64,000 nucleotides of DNA, from contig NZ_WUWM01000014.1 of the NCBI RefSeq assembly GCF_009846885.1, forward strand, positions 62,001 to 126,000. The letters run 5' to 3'. The translations under genes were made by a program, and so were the position numbers. This DNA comes from Paenibacillus puerhi (GTDB taxonomy: Bacteria > Bacillota > Bacilli > Paenibacillales > NBRC-103111). This document shows positions 1-9,201 of the stretch, piece after piece (within the stretch, counting starts at the first letter, position 1; every line of letters begins with the position of its first letter). Below the pieces are notes generated by a model that was not told the origin of the DNA, did no database searches, and saw only the letters and a program-made list of their open reading frames with translations.

Positions 1-927
1 GGGCGGTTGCTCGGCGACCGGGAGCTGCTCGATGCGGCCTGGAATCACGCCTATTATTTCACGGGCTGCAATCCGCTGGGCATCGGGGCGATCTATGGCT
101 TATCCGGCAACATTCCATCGCAGCAGTATAAGGCGGACACCGTAGGCAAGGCGTATCCGGGTGCGGTATGCAACGGCTTCAACTGCATCTCCGGCTCCAA
201 TGATCATGCCCAGTTCCAGTACTGGGAGTTCTATGGCTACGCGAATCTGGCCAGCCTGTGGTTTGCGACGGAGATCGGAAGCCGGCGGTTTGCAGGTGAG
301 CTGGAGTTATGGCCGAGCGAAATCACGGAAGCGCTTCATTCCGCTTCTCCCGAAGAGCATAGGCGGCATACGCTGCCGGTCCGCGTGAAAAGCGGCTTTA
401 CTTACCGGTTTGCCGCGCTGCCCGGTAACACAGAGGCCGAAGAACAGGACCTGCGACAGCTGGAATGGCTGGTCAACGATACGGTCGGCGGCAACGTCCA
501 TATCGGCACCGTATCCCCCGATGGGGTTTATACGGCACCGTACGTGGAGGAGGAGAGGGTCGTGGTCGTTGGCGTTCGCTATATCGACAATCTGTCGGTG
601 AGGGCTGCAACCGAAGTGACGGTTATGCCGGCGCCGCATCAAGCGGTCCAACTGAGCGGCCGAACCGACGGGCAGGGGACGATTCTGGAGTGGATACCCG
701 TAACCGGGAATGTGACCGGCTACACCATCTGGAGCCGACAGTCTGTGAGCGAACAGAGCGTGGGGACTATTTTCGAGCGGATAGGCTTTATCGAGCTTCC
801 TGAGGCTTCCTCGTATGAAGTCAAGGACAATCCGCTGCCGGGAACGGAGTACTTGGTAAAGGCGTACCATCGCCAAGGGGACAAGAACTATGGATTCGGA
901 CCGGAATCGAACATCGTCACGGTCTGA
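1..927 (+). CDS. C-terminal part of a secreted glycoside hydrolase (GH9-like end) with Fn3-like tail
   Basis: The reading frame is open from base 1, so the gene begins upstream of the window and only the last 309 codons are visible. Residues 10-90 are rich in Trp, Tyr and Phe and carry a CNPLG motif followed by SGSNDHAQF and an aromatic helix ending LWFATEI. This resembles the closing helices of an (alpha/alpha)6 catalytic barrel, where GH9 enzymes have a NPLG motif. Residues about 100-205 look like a beta domain, and 210-306 like a fibronectin type III module that ends exactly at the stop. It lies 98 bp upstream of the GH5-like gene on the same strand. The GH9 link rests on one short motif, so the family is uncertain; a secreted carbohydrate-active enzyme is the safe reading. 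Confidence 0.6.
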   Translation, partial: GRLLGDRELLDAAWNHAYYFTGCNPLGIGAIYGLSGNIPSQQYKADTVGKAYPGAVCNGFNCISGSNDHAQFQYWEFYGYANLASLWFATEIGSRRFAGELELWPSEITEALHSASPEEHRRHTLPVRVKSGFTYRFAALPGNTEAEEQDLRQLEWLVNDTVGGNVHIGTVSPDGVYTAPYVEEERVVVVGVRYIDNLSVRAATEVTVMPAPHQAVQLSGRTDGQGTILEWIPVTGNVTGYTIWSRQSVSEQSVGTIFERIGFIELPEASSYEVKDNPLPGTEYLVKAYHRQGDKNYGFGPESNIVTV

Positions 928-1025
928 GTATGCTGCTGCTTGAAGGGGGGTGATGCCTAGCCTAAACGAATGAAGCAGGTTTTTAGAAGGAGCAACTAGA
1001 AGTGAAATCAGAGGAGGAATTCGAT

Positions 1026-3362
1026 TTGATCAACTGGTTGAAAACATGTACGCTGCCCTTGTCGATCGCATTGGTTGCATCCGCATGCTCGGTTGTCTGG
1101 AACCCGGCTCCTGTCCGAGCCGGATTCACGGACTTTATTACGCGCAGCGGCGATACGCTTATGGACGGGACGACCCCGTTTCGCTTCATCGGAACGAACG
1201 AGCCGCTGCTGGAGAGAGCATGGACCGATCCGAAGGAGATCGAGGATGCGATACGCGCTGCGAGCCAATCCGGCATTCAAGTGCTTCGCCTGTATCCCTT
1301 TGAGGTGAAGATGGCCAGCGATCCCGAGGGCACCTTCCGTCATGTGATGGGTCCGGGCGATTATAATGAGAAGGCGTTCAAGCTGTTTGACCGTATCCTG
1401 CAACTAGCCAACGATCATAACATCCGGCTTATCGTACCGTTTGTGGACAGCCATAACTATATCGGCGGCGTGGCCGATTGGGCGGCCTTCCGCGGCAAGA
1501 CGGGGTCCGAGTTTTATACGGATGCTGTCGTTAAGCAGGATTTTAAAGACTTCATCACCTATGTGGTTAACCGTACCAATACGTACACGGGCACGAAGTA
1601 CAAGGATGACAAGTCCATACTGGCCTGGCAGCTTGGCAATGAGCTGTACTCTACGGACAGCTGGGTTACGGAAATGGCGGCGCATGTGAAAGCCGTCGAC
1701 CCTAACCACTTGTTGTCGGATGGCGGTTATGTGCGTGCACAGGGCATTCGGCCGAATGCCGTGAATAACGTGAACATCGATATCATCGATCCGCATATTT
1801 ACAAATATCATCTGGTGGATATGGCTACGCAGTTGGCCTCCTGGAGAAATGCGACGCTGGGCAAAAAGGCACTCATTATCGGGGAATTCGGCGATTATAC
1901 ACCGACTGAGGTCGAGCAACTGCTCGATACCGTGCAGACCAACGGAACGGCAGGCGCTATGTACTGGGGCTCGATGCACCACCACAGGATGGGCGGCTGG
2001 CATTTCCCTTATCTGAACGGCTGGTCGTATTTACGCTATCCCGGCTTCGCCAGCGCCGCCAATGAGTCGGCGATTACAGAAATCATGCGCGACCGCGCCC
2101 ATTCCATACAGGGCCTGAGTACGCCCGCGTGGCCTGCGCCCGCTGCGCCAGTTCTGTTTCCATCCGATTCCGTGCATGCGCTTTCATGGCTAGGCGTGGC
2201 CGGAGCGTCTTCTTACGATGTAGAACGCGCAGCCTCCGCATCCGGTCCTTGGACGGTAGTCGGCACGAGCATCACGGATGACATGACTACACCGCGTCAT
2301 CATACATGGAGCGCCGCTCTGTTCGACGATGCCTCTGCAGCGGCAGGCTCCAGTTATTACTACCGCATCCGGGCGAAAAATCTAGACAATGTGTACTCCC
2401 CTTACTCCAACGTTAGCGGACCGGTTAAAGCGAACTCCGTTATCATCGTCGATAATAGCGACGGCGGCCCTGCGTATGCGGAGTCCGGCACTTGGGGGAG
2501 CAGCTCGCTGCCCGGCAGCTACGGGGGCACCTCGAGATGGAGCAGCACCGCGGGAAGTACGGCGCGCTGGACGCCGAATCTACCGGCAGCCGGGTACTAT
2601 AATGTGTATGTGCGCTATCCGCTGCATGACACCTCCTCGCCTAATGCGGAGTATACGGTAGTTCACGGCGGAGGCTCCAATACCGTATACGCGGACCAGA
2701 AGGTGCTTGCGACAAGCACGGGCCAGTGGCGGAAAATTGACAGCGCTTACTTTAATGCGGGTACGAGCGGCTATGTCCGGTTAACCGCGGCTGCTTCCAG
2801 CGGCAACCACCGCGCCGATGCGGTGATGTTCGAGCCGATCGCGTTCGGCGACGGGTTCCAAAGCGGAACGGCAGCCCAATGGACGCCGCTTAGCGGCAGC
2901 TGGTCGGTGGCTCATGATCTGACGCCTGTACTGAAGCAGTCCGCTGCCGGGATTGCCGAAACTTCGGCAGCGGGCACCAACTATTCGGATGTTTCCGTAA
3001 CAGCGGCGCTCAAAGCCTATGAGAACGATGCCTCCAAAGTAGCGACAGCAGGCCTCGTGGCCAGGGCGAATGCCGATTTTACGTCGATGTATACGCTGCG
3101 GCTCAATTATCAAGCCAACAAGGTTCAATTGTACAAAAAAGTGAGCGGCGTCTGGACGAAATTGGCGGAAACCGATCTGCTCGCCTCTCCGGGCACCTGG
3201 TATTTGCTTCGCCTTGAGCTGAAGGGAAGCTCGATCAAAGGATACGTGAACGGGATCCAGACCATCTCGGCGAGCGATGGCAGCCTGACGAGCGGCTCGG
3301 TCGGACTGCGGACGAGCGATCTGACGAGCGTATTTGACAACTTCCAGGTTGTCACACCTTAG
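1026..3362 (+). CDS. Secreted GH5-like beta-mannanase/endoglucanase, multidomain
   Basis: The TTG at 1026 is chosen because GAGGAGG (1011-1017) precedes it by 8 nt; an in-frame GTG at 1002 also has a passable site. A signal peptide with hydrophobic core LPLSIALVASA and the end PVRA follows. The catalytic TIM barrel covers roughly residues 35-365. LGNELY gives the acid/base Glu (about 206, counted from TTG) and IIGEFGDY the nucleophile Glu (about 287), the spacing expected for clan GH-A and close to mannan endo-1,4-beta-mannosidases of GH5. An Fn3-like module follows (370-465), then a golvesin/xanthan-lyase-type domain (about 475-605, with YYNVYVRYP), then a concanavalin-like sheet domain to the end. 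It probably cleaves beta-mannan or a related backbone outside the cell. The exact subfamily and substrate are inferred. Confidence 0.8.
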   Translation: MINWLKTCTLPLSIALVASACSVVWNPAPVRAGFTDFITRSGDTLMDGTTPFRFIGTNEPLLERAWTDPKEIEDAIRAASQSGIQVLRLYPFEVKMASDPEGTFRHVMGPGDYNEKAFKLFDRILQLANDHNIRLIVPFVDSHNYIGGVADWAAFRGKTGSEFYTDAVVKQDFKDFITYVVNRTNTYTGTKYKDDKSILAWQLGNELYSTDSWVTEMAAHVKAVDPNHLLSDGGYVRAQGIRPNAVNNVNIDIIDPHIYKYHLVDMATQLASWRNATLGKKALIIGEFGDYTPTEVEQLLDTVQTNGTAGAMYWGSMHHHRMGGWHFPYLNGWSYLRYPGFASAANESAITEIMRDRAHSIQGLSTPAWPAPAAPVLFPSDSVHALSWLGVAGASSYDVERAASASGPWTVVGTSITDDMTTPRHHTWSAALFDDASAAAGSSYYYRIRAKNLDNVYSPYSNVSGPVKANSVIIVDNSDGGPAYAESGTWGSSSLPGSYGGTSRWSSTAGSTARWTPNLPAAGYYNVYVRYPLHDTSSPNAEYTVVHGGGSNTVYADQKVLATSTGQWRKIDSAYFNAGTSGYVRLTAAASSGNHRADAVMFEPIAFGDGFQSGTAAQWTPLSGSWSVAHDLTPVLKQSAAGIAETSAAGTNYSDVSVTAALKAYENDASKVATAGLVARANADFTSMYTLRLNYQANKVQLYKKVSGVWTKLAETDLLASPGTWYLLRLELKGSSIKGYVNGIQTISASDGSLTSGSVGLRTSDLTSVFDNFQVVTP

Positions 3363-3378
3363 ACAGGATAGAAGAGAA

Positions 3379-3408
3379 TGCCCCGACAGCGCTGGCCGCT
3401 TCGGGGCA
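3379..3408 (+). terminator. Stem-loop after the GH5-like gene
   Basis: TGCCCCGA (3379-3386) pairs with TCGGGGCA (3401-3408) across a 14-nt loop, 16 bp after the stop codon. No clear U-tract follows (CATATAAG), so this may be only a weak terminator or an mRNA-stabilising hairpin. Confidence 0.45.
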
Positions 3409-3505
3409 TATAAGCCTAATGCGCCATGAATTTAATGGCAAGGACTACATTTGATTTTACAGGTACGCTATAATGATAGTCATTATTCCAGAATGAGGTG
3501 GCTAG

Positions 3506-4300
3506 ATGAAGGCGTACTTGGAACTGCTTCAGGATATATTGGATCATGGGGTTGAGAAGGAAGACCGCACCGGCACAGGGACGGTTTCCGTGTTTGGAAG
3601 ACAGTTGAGATTTGACCTGCAGCAAGGGTTTCCGCTGCTGACGACCAAGAAGATGCATACGAAGTCCATCATCCATGAGCTGCTATGGTTTCTGAGCGGC
3701 AGCACGAATATTCACTATTTGAATGAAAATCGCGTTACGATCTGGGATGAATGGGCCGATGAGGAGGGGAACCTGGGACGGGTGTACGGTGCGCAATGGC
3801 GCACGTGGCTTGGTCCGAACGGACAAGTCATCGATCAGATCAGTACGGTCATCGAACAAATCAGGCGCAACCCGGACTCCCGCAGGCATCTGGTCAGCGC
3901 CTGGAACCCGGCGGAAGTGGAGGGCATGGCACTGCCGCCTTGCCATTATGCCTTTCAGTTCTATGTGGCGGATGGCCGCCTATCCTGCATGTTCCAGATG
4001 AGATCGGTCGATACGTTCCTGGGGCTTCCATTTAACATAGCCTCTTATGCGCTCCTGACTCATATGGTGGCGGAACAATGCGATCTGGAAGTCGGCGAGC
4101 TGATCTGGACGGGCGGCGACGTTCATATTTACTCCAATCATCTTGAGCAAGTGAAGCTCCAGCTGTCGAGAGAGCCTTATCCGCTGCCGAAGCTTACGAT
4201 GACGCGCAAGCCGGAATCGATCTTTGACTATCGCTTCGAGGATTTTGTACTCGACGGCTATCAGTCGCATCCGGTCATTAAGGCGCCGATCGCGGTCTAG
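3506..4300 (+). CDS. thyA: Thymidylate synthase
   Basis: ThyA methylates dUMP to dTMP with 5,10-methylenetetrahydrofolate, in the cytoplasm. The 264-residue length matches the short ThyA class. DRTGTGT near residue 20, the [11 protein letters not shown] block and the active-site [10 protein letters not shown] (Cys146) are all present, followed by [19 protein letters not shown] and the IYSNHLEQ signature. The site GAGGTGG lies 7 nt before the ATG. A TATAAT hexamer occurs at 3469-3474 but has no convincing -35 partner. folA follows after 12 bp, the usual thyA-folA operon: ThyA makes dihydrofolate, which FolA reduces. The position is odd, since this housekeeping pair sits between secreted polysaccharide-degrading enzymes. 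Confidence 0.98.
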   Translation: MKAYLELLQDILDHGVEKEDRTGTGTVSVFGRQLRFDLQQGFPLLTTKKMHTKSIIHELLWFLSGSTNIHYLNENRVTIWDEWADEEGNLGRVYGAQWRTWLGPNGQVIDQISTVIEQIRRNPDSRRHLVSAWNPAEVEGMALPPCHYAFQFYVADGRLSCMFQMRSVDTFLGLPFNIASYALLTHMVAEQCDLEVGELIWTGGDVHIYSNHLEQVKLQLSREPYPLPKLTMTRKPESIFDYRFEDFVLDGYQSHPVIKAPIAV

Positions 4301-4312
4301 GAGGAGTAACGC

Positions 4313-4825
4313 ATGACGATATCTTTTATTTTGGCGATGGACGAGGCCAGGGGCATCGGCTATCAGAACAAGCTGCCTTGGCATCTGCCTGCCGACCTGC
4401 AATTTTTCAAACGGACGACCATGGGTGGTACCATTCTCATGGGGCGCAAAACCTATGATTCCATCGGCAAGCCTTTGCCGGGACGCACGAACGTCGTACT
4501 GACCCGGGATGAGCACTTCCGGGCAGAGGGCTGCCAGGTGATCCGTTCGGTGACGGAGGCGGTGGAGCGGTATGGCCGCGGCGGCGAGAAGGCGGGCGAG
4601 GAGCTGTTCGTCATTGGCGGCGCGGAGGTATTCCGGCTGCTGATGCCGTATGCCGACCGGCTGTATGTGACGGAGATCCGGCATACGTTCGCCGCCGATA
4701 CGTTTTTCCCTGAGCTGGAGCCTGGCGTATGGCGCGAGGTGACCCGGGAGCCGGGCATACGGAACGAGAAGAATCCCTATGACTACGACTTTGTGTTGTA
4801 TGAACGGGAGCGGGGCGAGGCCTAG
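4313..4825 (+). CDS. folA: Dihydrofolate reductase
   Basis: FolA reduces dihydrofolate to tetrahydrofolate with NADPH. Its 170 residues show the family's landmarks: the start ISFILAMDEARGIGYQNKLPW, with the W-H-L-P substrate loop (LPWHLPADLQFFK), then GGTILMGRKTYDSIG, and the NADPH-binding LFVIGGAEVFR followed by the YVTEIRHTF strand. GGAGG lies 9 nt upstream of ATG. It is cotranscribed with thyA, 12 bp apart. Nothing suggests a resistance variant. Confidence 0.97.
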   Translation: MTISFILAMDEARGIGYQNKLPWHLPADLQFFKRTTMGGTILMGRKTYDSIGKPLPGRTNVVLTRDEHFRAEGCQVIRSVTEAVERYGRGGEKAGEELFVIGGAEVFRLLMPYADRLYVTEIRHTFAADTFFPELEPGVWREVTREPGIRNEKNPYDYDFVLYERERGEA

Positions 4826-5243
4826 GCCCGCCGGCGTAGAGCATGTCGCTCACAAGGCCTTCGATGGTAGGAGATAGATGACCCCCGAATAAAGGACTGT
4901 CCCCTAAGTCATGTTGATGACGTTAGAGGAGAGTCCTTTCTTTTGTCCATGACTGGCGGGTTTATGAGCGTTTGATACATAAGAAATAGCATTAAGTGTA
5001 AAAGATGTCATATTGAGGGATGCAAATAAAGACATACAGGATACAATTTGTCCGTTTCCGTCAAACTCTGCAAGGGTTACGATGATAGCGCCCGCTTGGG
5101 GGAAAGCGGAGCGTTCCGGCGGAAGGAGGAGCAGCAAAGAAATGATGTAGAACGAGTGGAGGGAGGATACAGGAAAGGGAATATCACCAAATGAAAGCGT
5201 TTCACCAATTCCGATCCATTGGAGGATGAAGGGAGTATAGGAG
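4826..5243. other. Intergenic region between folA and the first GH-A paralogue
   Basis: About 418 bp without a convincing gene. The 5' part has a possible terminator. The 3' part ends with GGAGGATGAAGGGAGTATAGGAG just before the next start. The predicted reading frames on either strand lack ribosome-binding sites and protein-like composition. It probably holds the promoter of the hydrolase gene at 5244, but I see no clear -35/-10 pair. Confidence 0.5.
4891..4943 (+). terminator. Possible terminator of thyA-folA
   Basis: AAAGGACT (4891-4898) can pair with AGTCCTTT (4932-4939), and the 3' arm runs into CTTTTG. The loop is long (33 nt), so this is a modest candidate. Confidence 0.4.
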
Positions 5244-7958
5244 ATGAAATCTTGGAAGAAAATCGTTCTAAACTTGACGCTGAGCGCGGCTTTAATCGCC
5301 TCCATCGCCATACCGGCAGGAAAAGCGGATGTAGCCCATGCTTCGGCCGCAGAGAAGCTGCTAAGCGGTAACGCAGTGGGGTCCTCTTTGTTTCCTGCCG
5401 GAACCGCGACGCACCCTACCGGAGCGGATTATTCCTGGCTGACGGAAGGCATACATGCCACCGATGCGACTATTATTTCGACCGATAACGACGGGCCTCC
5501 GGACATGTCCGACGGCATCAACGGCCCGGATGGGAGCTTCAGTAATAATTCGGCCTGGGCCAGCAACACGGCTGCTTACGGGACGCTGATCTACGATCTG
5601 AAGGCGGTCTATAAGGTGTCAACCGTTAAGGTATGGGCGGATACGGCAGCCAATAGCGGAATGAAAAAGTTCGAGGTATTGGCAAGTATCGACGGACTGA
5701 CCTACAACCCTGTAGGAACCGGTGAGAACACGAATGCGCCGAATACCGGCTTCGCCCCTGTCGAGCTTGCCGTCAAGCCCTTTGTGTTTGCCCGATATAT
5801 CAAGGTCATTATGCACAAAGACGAGCTCAAGTTCAATATGCGGCTTGGCGAGGTGGCGGTTTACGGAGATGAAGCCGGGGAACAATCGCTTCTCAGCAAT
5901 AATTCCCTAAGATCATCCGGCCCGTACAATACCAGCACTCCCAAGTTGCCGACTAACGCCTCCTATACCTGGGTGACGGCTCAGCCCTTCGTAACCCAGG
6001 CGGGCCTGATCGCGACCGACAACGATGCTGTCAACGACGGCGTGGGTGGGATTGCCGATCTCATCGACGGCTCCAGCACCGAAACCTCGGCAGACACGAC
6101 GGTCAGCTCTGCCCCGGGCTCGCAGGGGACGTTCGGAGCGGTCATATTCGACTTGAAAAACGATTATCAAGTCGGAACGATCGATGTGTGGACCCTGGCC
6201 GACAGCAACCATTATATGGACGGTTATGAGGTGCTGGTCAGCAACGACGGGTGGAACTATACTTCGCTCGGTTATACGGCCAATACAAACAGCCGTACAG
6301 CGAATGCGATGGTCAATACGGCATCATCCGGCGTTTCCGGGAAAAATGCCAAGTTCGTCAAGATCGTCATGCACAATGCGCATGACTCCGAGCAGCTGAC
6401 GATCGGCGAAATCGCCATCTGGGGCTGGACGCCGTATAAGACACCCGAGTCAACGGACGGGACTCCCGATAAAGTGGAGCTCAGAGCGGAATTGAAAAAT
6501 TACAGCGTCGCTTATCTGGACTGGTCCAGCTACAACCATGTTGCTAATAACGTTAATAAGTACAGGGTATACGTGGAAACGACCGATTTTACAACCGTTA
6601 CCGGATTAACATACAAGATGAATATGGATAAATCGGAAGTTAAATACACGCCGTATTTTGCGCTGAAGCCTGAAACTACCTATTATATCGCCGTCACTCC
6701 ATTTAAAACAGCAGGGGCGGAAAGGAAGGATGTGACGACGATCCGCATCACGACTCCAAGCATCCTTGGCGGCGCTGTGGCAGGCGATATATTCGCGGTC
6801 AACGATCCTCCATATGGTTACGAAGAGAAGTACACCAAGCATCCCAATGAGGCTGCAAATATGACAACTAAGATGGTGCTTCTGAAAGAAATCGGAGGCA
6901 TCCACAAGAACAGATGGTCTGATCATAATAATGAAGTTAAAAAGGAATATGGAAGACGCGGGGTAAGCTTCCACATGTTCTACCACGGTGAGGGCAAAGA
7001 GCCTGCTGACAACGAGCATGGAGCATGGACATTCTCGACCTTCAATGAGCCAGATATGGTTGGTTCCACCGGCTACAAAACTCCAGCTCAAGTGGCCGCG
7101 GCTATCGGCAGCAACCATAGCGCGCTGAAGGCGATCGACAGCCGGAACCTGCTGGTTGAACCTGCGCTTCATGGGGTAGACGCAGGCACGCTTAATTATC
7201 TGGCGCAGATGTATGATTCCGACGGGCAGAATGGAGCGCTGGTCAAAACGTATTTCGATGTGATGGACGTTCACCCTTATGTGAAGTCTGCGGATGCCCC
7301 CGTCACGGGGCTAGTCTATGGAGCGCCTGAGAAGCTGATCTCCAAGATCAGCGACCTGAAAGCGCTGATGGCCAGCCGCGGCGATGCGGACAAGCCCATT
7401 GTATTCACCGAGATCGGATGGAGCACGTTCAATGGACAGCAACAGTTCATGAAGGCGGTAGATCGACCGACCCAAAGAAATTACTTGGCCCGTGCTTATA
7501 TGCATTCTATTGCAGGCGGCATTAAGTCGGTGTTCTGGCATAATTTCCAGGATAGAGGGACCAACCCGGCTGAGATCGAGCTAAATTTCGGGATCATTGA
7601 CTGGCACGGGGTTCCAAAGCCAAGTTACTACGGCTACTATACGCTTGTCAGAGCACTCCGGTATGCCAATTACCTGGGGGAAGTAACCAATATCAGCAAT
7701 CCGTATTACGGCTACAAGTTCTGGGATGAGCGGAAAAACCGCTACATCACCGCGTTGTGGGACGCCAGCTGGGAAACGACCAGCACGACGAGTAAGACGG
7801 CTGTTCTGACAACGACGGATGCCGGGGTTAGCGTAGTCGGCATTGACGGCAGCCATCAGTATGTGCCGGCGACGGCGGGCACTGTAGAGGTCAAGATCAC
7901 AGGCGCGCCTGTATTCATTTACTCGAACAAGAGTGTGAGCGTAGCCTCTATGAACTAA
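5244..7958 (+). CDS. Secreted clan GH-A glycoside hydrolase with two discoidin-like domains (paralogue 1)
   Basis: A 904-residue exported protein with signal peptide (KKIVLNLTLSAALIASIAIP, cleaved near AHASA). Two consecutive domains of about 180 residues (35-215 and 220-395), each opening with LLSGN or LLSNN and containing VKVWAD/IDVWT and LGEVAVYG/IGEIAIWG strands, resemble F5/8C (discoidin) carbohydrate-binding folds. An Fn3-like domain (about 405-505) leads into a TIM-barrel catalytic domain (510-830). FNEPDM gives the putative acid/base Glu602 and FTEIGWST the nucleophile Glu723. A small beta domain ends the chain. It shares this layout with the genes at 16069 and 21877. Substrate and GH family number cannot be read from the sequence; GH39- or GH5-like relatives are possible. 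It precedes the importer at 8218 with a terminator between. Confidence 0.8.
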   Translation: MKSWKKIVLNLTLSAALIASIAIPAGKADVAHASAAEKLLSGNAVGSSLFPAGTATHPTGADYSWLTEGIHATDATIISTDNDGPPDMSDGINGPDGSFSNNSAWASNTAAYGTLIYDLKAVYKVSTVKVWADTAANSGMKKFEVLASIDGLTYNPVGTGENTNAPNTGFAPVELAVKPFVFARYIKVIMHKDELKFNMRLGEVAVYGDEAGEQSLLSNNSLRSSGPYNTSTPKLPTNASYTWVTAQPFVTQAGLIATDNDAVNDGVGGIADLIDGSSTETSADTTVSSAPGSQGTFGAVIFDLKNDYQVGTIDVWTLADSNHYMDGYEVLVSNDGWNYTSLGYTANTNSRTANAMVNTASSGVSGKNAKFVKIVMHNAHDSEQLTIGEIAIWGWTPYKTPESTDGTPDKVELRAELKNYSVAYLDWSSYNHVANNVNKYRVYVETTDFTTVTGLTYKMNMDKSEVKYTPYFALKPETTYYIAVTPFKTAGAERKDVTTIRITTPSILGGAVAGDIFAVNDPPYGYEEKYTKHPNEAANMTTKMVLLKEIGGIHKNRWSDHNNEVKKEYGRRGVSFHMFYHGEGKEPADNEHGAWTFSTFNEPDMVGSTGYKTPAQVAAAIGSNHSALKAIDSRNLLVEPALHGVDAGTLNYLAQMYDSDGQNGALVKTYFDVMDVHPYVKSADAPVTGLVYGAPEKLISKISDLKALMASRGDADKPIVFTEIGWSTFNGQQQFMKAVDRPTQRNYLARAYMHSIAGGIKSVFWHNFQDRGTNPAEIELNFGIIDWHGVPKPSYYGYYTLVRALRYANYLGEVTNISNPYYGYKFWDERKNRYITALWDASWETTSTTSKTAVLTTTDAGVSVVGIDGSHQYVPATAGTVEVKITGAPVFIYSNKSVSVASMN

Positions 7959-7974
7959 ATCGGTTCGAAGAACG

Positions 7975-8010
7975 GCAGTCTTCCCGGGAGAGGGAAGGCT
8001 GCTGTTTCTT
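7975..8010 (+). terminator. Rho-independent terminator after GH-A paralogue 1
   Basis: GCAGTCTTCCC (7975-7985) pairs with GGGAAGGCTGC (7992-8002) with one G-U pair and a 6-nt loop, followed by TGTTTCTTT. Confidence 0.8.
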
Positions 8011-8217
8011 TGCGGCTTTTCCCGCAAACCCGCACCGCAGCTGAGGATGTCACGCGTCACCTTAAATAAATGCACGGTGTGCAAAAAAAGTAACCGGGCA
8101 TTTGGATAAGAAAATACACCCGAGTCCAAGACGTGTCTATTTTCAATCCCGGCGCAGCAGGGTACGATCGAATCGCCGGTAAGAAAGCCGGGGCACATTG
8201 CGAAAGGGTGAACCAAA

Positions 8218-9198
8218 ATGATGGAGGAGAGAGTGACAGGTCCCCACGGGGGAGTCGGCGAGCGGCGGCTGGTTTCTGCGAAACCGAACCAGTCGACATT
8301 CCGAGGCCGCCTGAAGCGGGATCGGCATCTGTATCTGATGCTTCTGCCTGTAATCGTATTTTATTTACTATTCAAATACGCTCCGATGGTCGGCGAGATT
8401 ATTGCCTTCAAGGATTATCGGTTTGCCGATGGCATTTTCGGTAGCAAATGGGTGGGCTTCAAGCATTTCGAAAGCTTATTCCAAAGCGTTGATTTCTGGC
8501 GAGTGTTGAGAAACACGTTATTGCTCAATGTATACAGTCTTGTTTTCGGATTCCCTGTTCCCATCCTCCTGGCGCTGCTGCTTAATGAAGTGCGCAAGGA
8601 ATGGTACAAACGGACCGTTCAAAATTTGCTTTACTTGCCTCACTTTATTTCCTGGGCTGTACTTGGCGGAATTTTCATTGCGATGCTTTCCCCGAGTACA
8701 GGCGTCGTCAACATGCTGCTGACGAAGGTGTTCGGCCTTGAGCCGATCTACTTCATGGCCAGCTCAGCCTGGTGGCCCTTTGCTTATACCTTATCCGGTA
8801 TATGGCGGGAAGCGGGCTGGGGCACGATCCTGTATCTGGCGGCCATGGCTTCGGTAGACCCGCAGCTCTACGAGGCGGCCAAGATGGACGGTGCTTCCAA
8901 GCTTCGTCAGATCTGGCATATCACGCTGCCCGGCATACGCAGCACGATCGCGATTCTGCTCGTTCTCCGCATGGGTCACATGATGGATGTAGGGCTGGAG
9001 CAAACGCTGGTGCTGCAGAATTTGTCCGTTCTGGACGTCGCGGACGTCATCAGTACTTATGTGTACCGGGTCGGCTTGCAGAACATGAATTACAGCTATA
9101 CGACGGCTTTGGGACTGTTTCAATCGGCAGTCGGCCTGATCTTGGTCATTGGGGTCAATCGGCTGACCAGGGTCTTCGGGGAACGGGGGTTGTGGTAA
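8218..9198 (+). CDS. ABC sugar importer permease, LplB type
   Basis: One of two inner-membrane permeases of a polysaccharide/oligosaccharide importer. The 326-residue protein has a cytoplasmic N-terminus with RDRHLYLMLLPVIVFY leading into the first membrane segment, then KYAPMVGEIIAFKDYRF, the typical LplB/YteP start. The EAA loop YEAAKMDGASKLRQIWHITLPGI (about residues 220-242) would contact the ATPase. No ATPase gene is in the window, as is usual for this class, which shares an MsmX-like ATPase encoded elsewhere. The next permease begins 3 bp after the stop and the binding lipoprotein follows, so the three form one operon. Cargo is probably uronate-containing oligosaccharides from the neighbouring hydrolases (inference). 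Confidence 0.92.
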   Translation: MMEERVTGPHGGVGERRLVSAKPNQSTFRGRLKRDRHLYLMLLPVIVFYLLFKYAPMVGEIIAFKDYRFADGIFGSKWVGFKHFESLFQSVDFWRVLRNTLLLNVYSLVFGFPVPILLALLLNEVRKEWYKRTVQNLLYLPHFISWAVLGGIFIAMLSPSTGVVNMLLTKVFGLEPIYFMASSAWWPFAYTLSGIWREAGWGTILYLAAMASVDPQLYEAAKMDGASKLRQIWHITLPGIRSTIAILLVLRMGHMMDVGLEQTLVLQNLSVLDVADVISTYVYRVGLQNMNYSYTTALGLFQSAVGLILVIGVNRLTRVFGERGLW

Positions 9199-9201
9199 GA
9201 C

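Noticed and set aside
3451..3474. Promoter pair TTGATT/TATAAT before thyA
   Set aside because: The spacer is 12 nt, too short.
4904..5311. Minus-strand reading frame of 135 codons over the folA-GH-A gap
   Set aside because: No ribosome-binding site, the composition is not protein-like, and its 5' end overlaps the start of the real gene at 5244.
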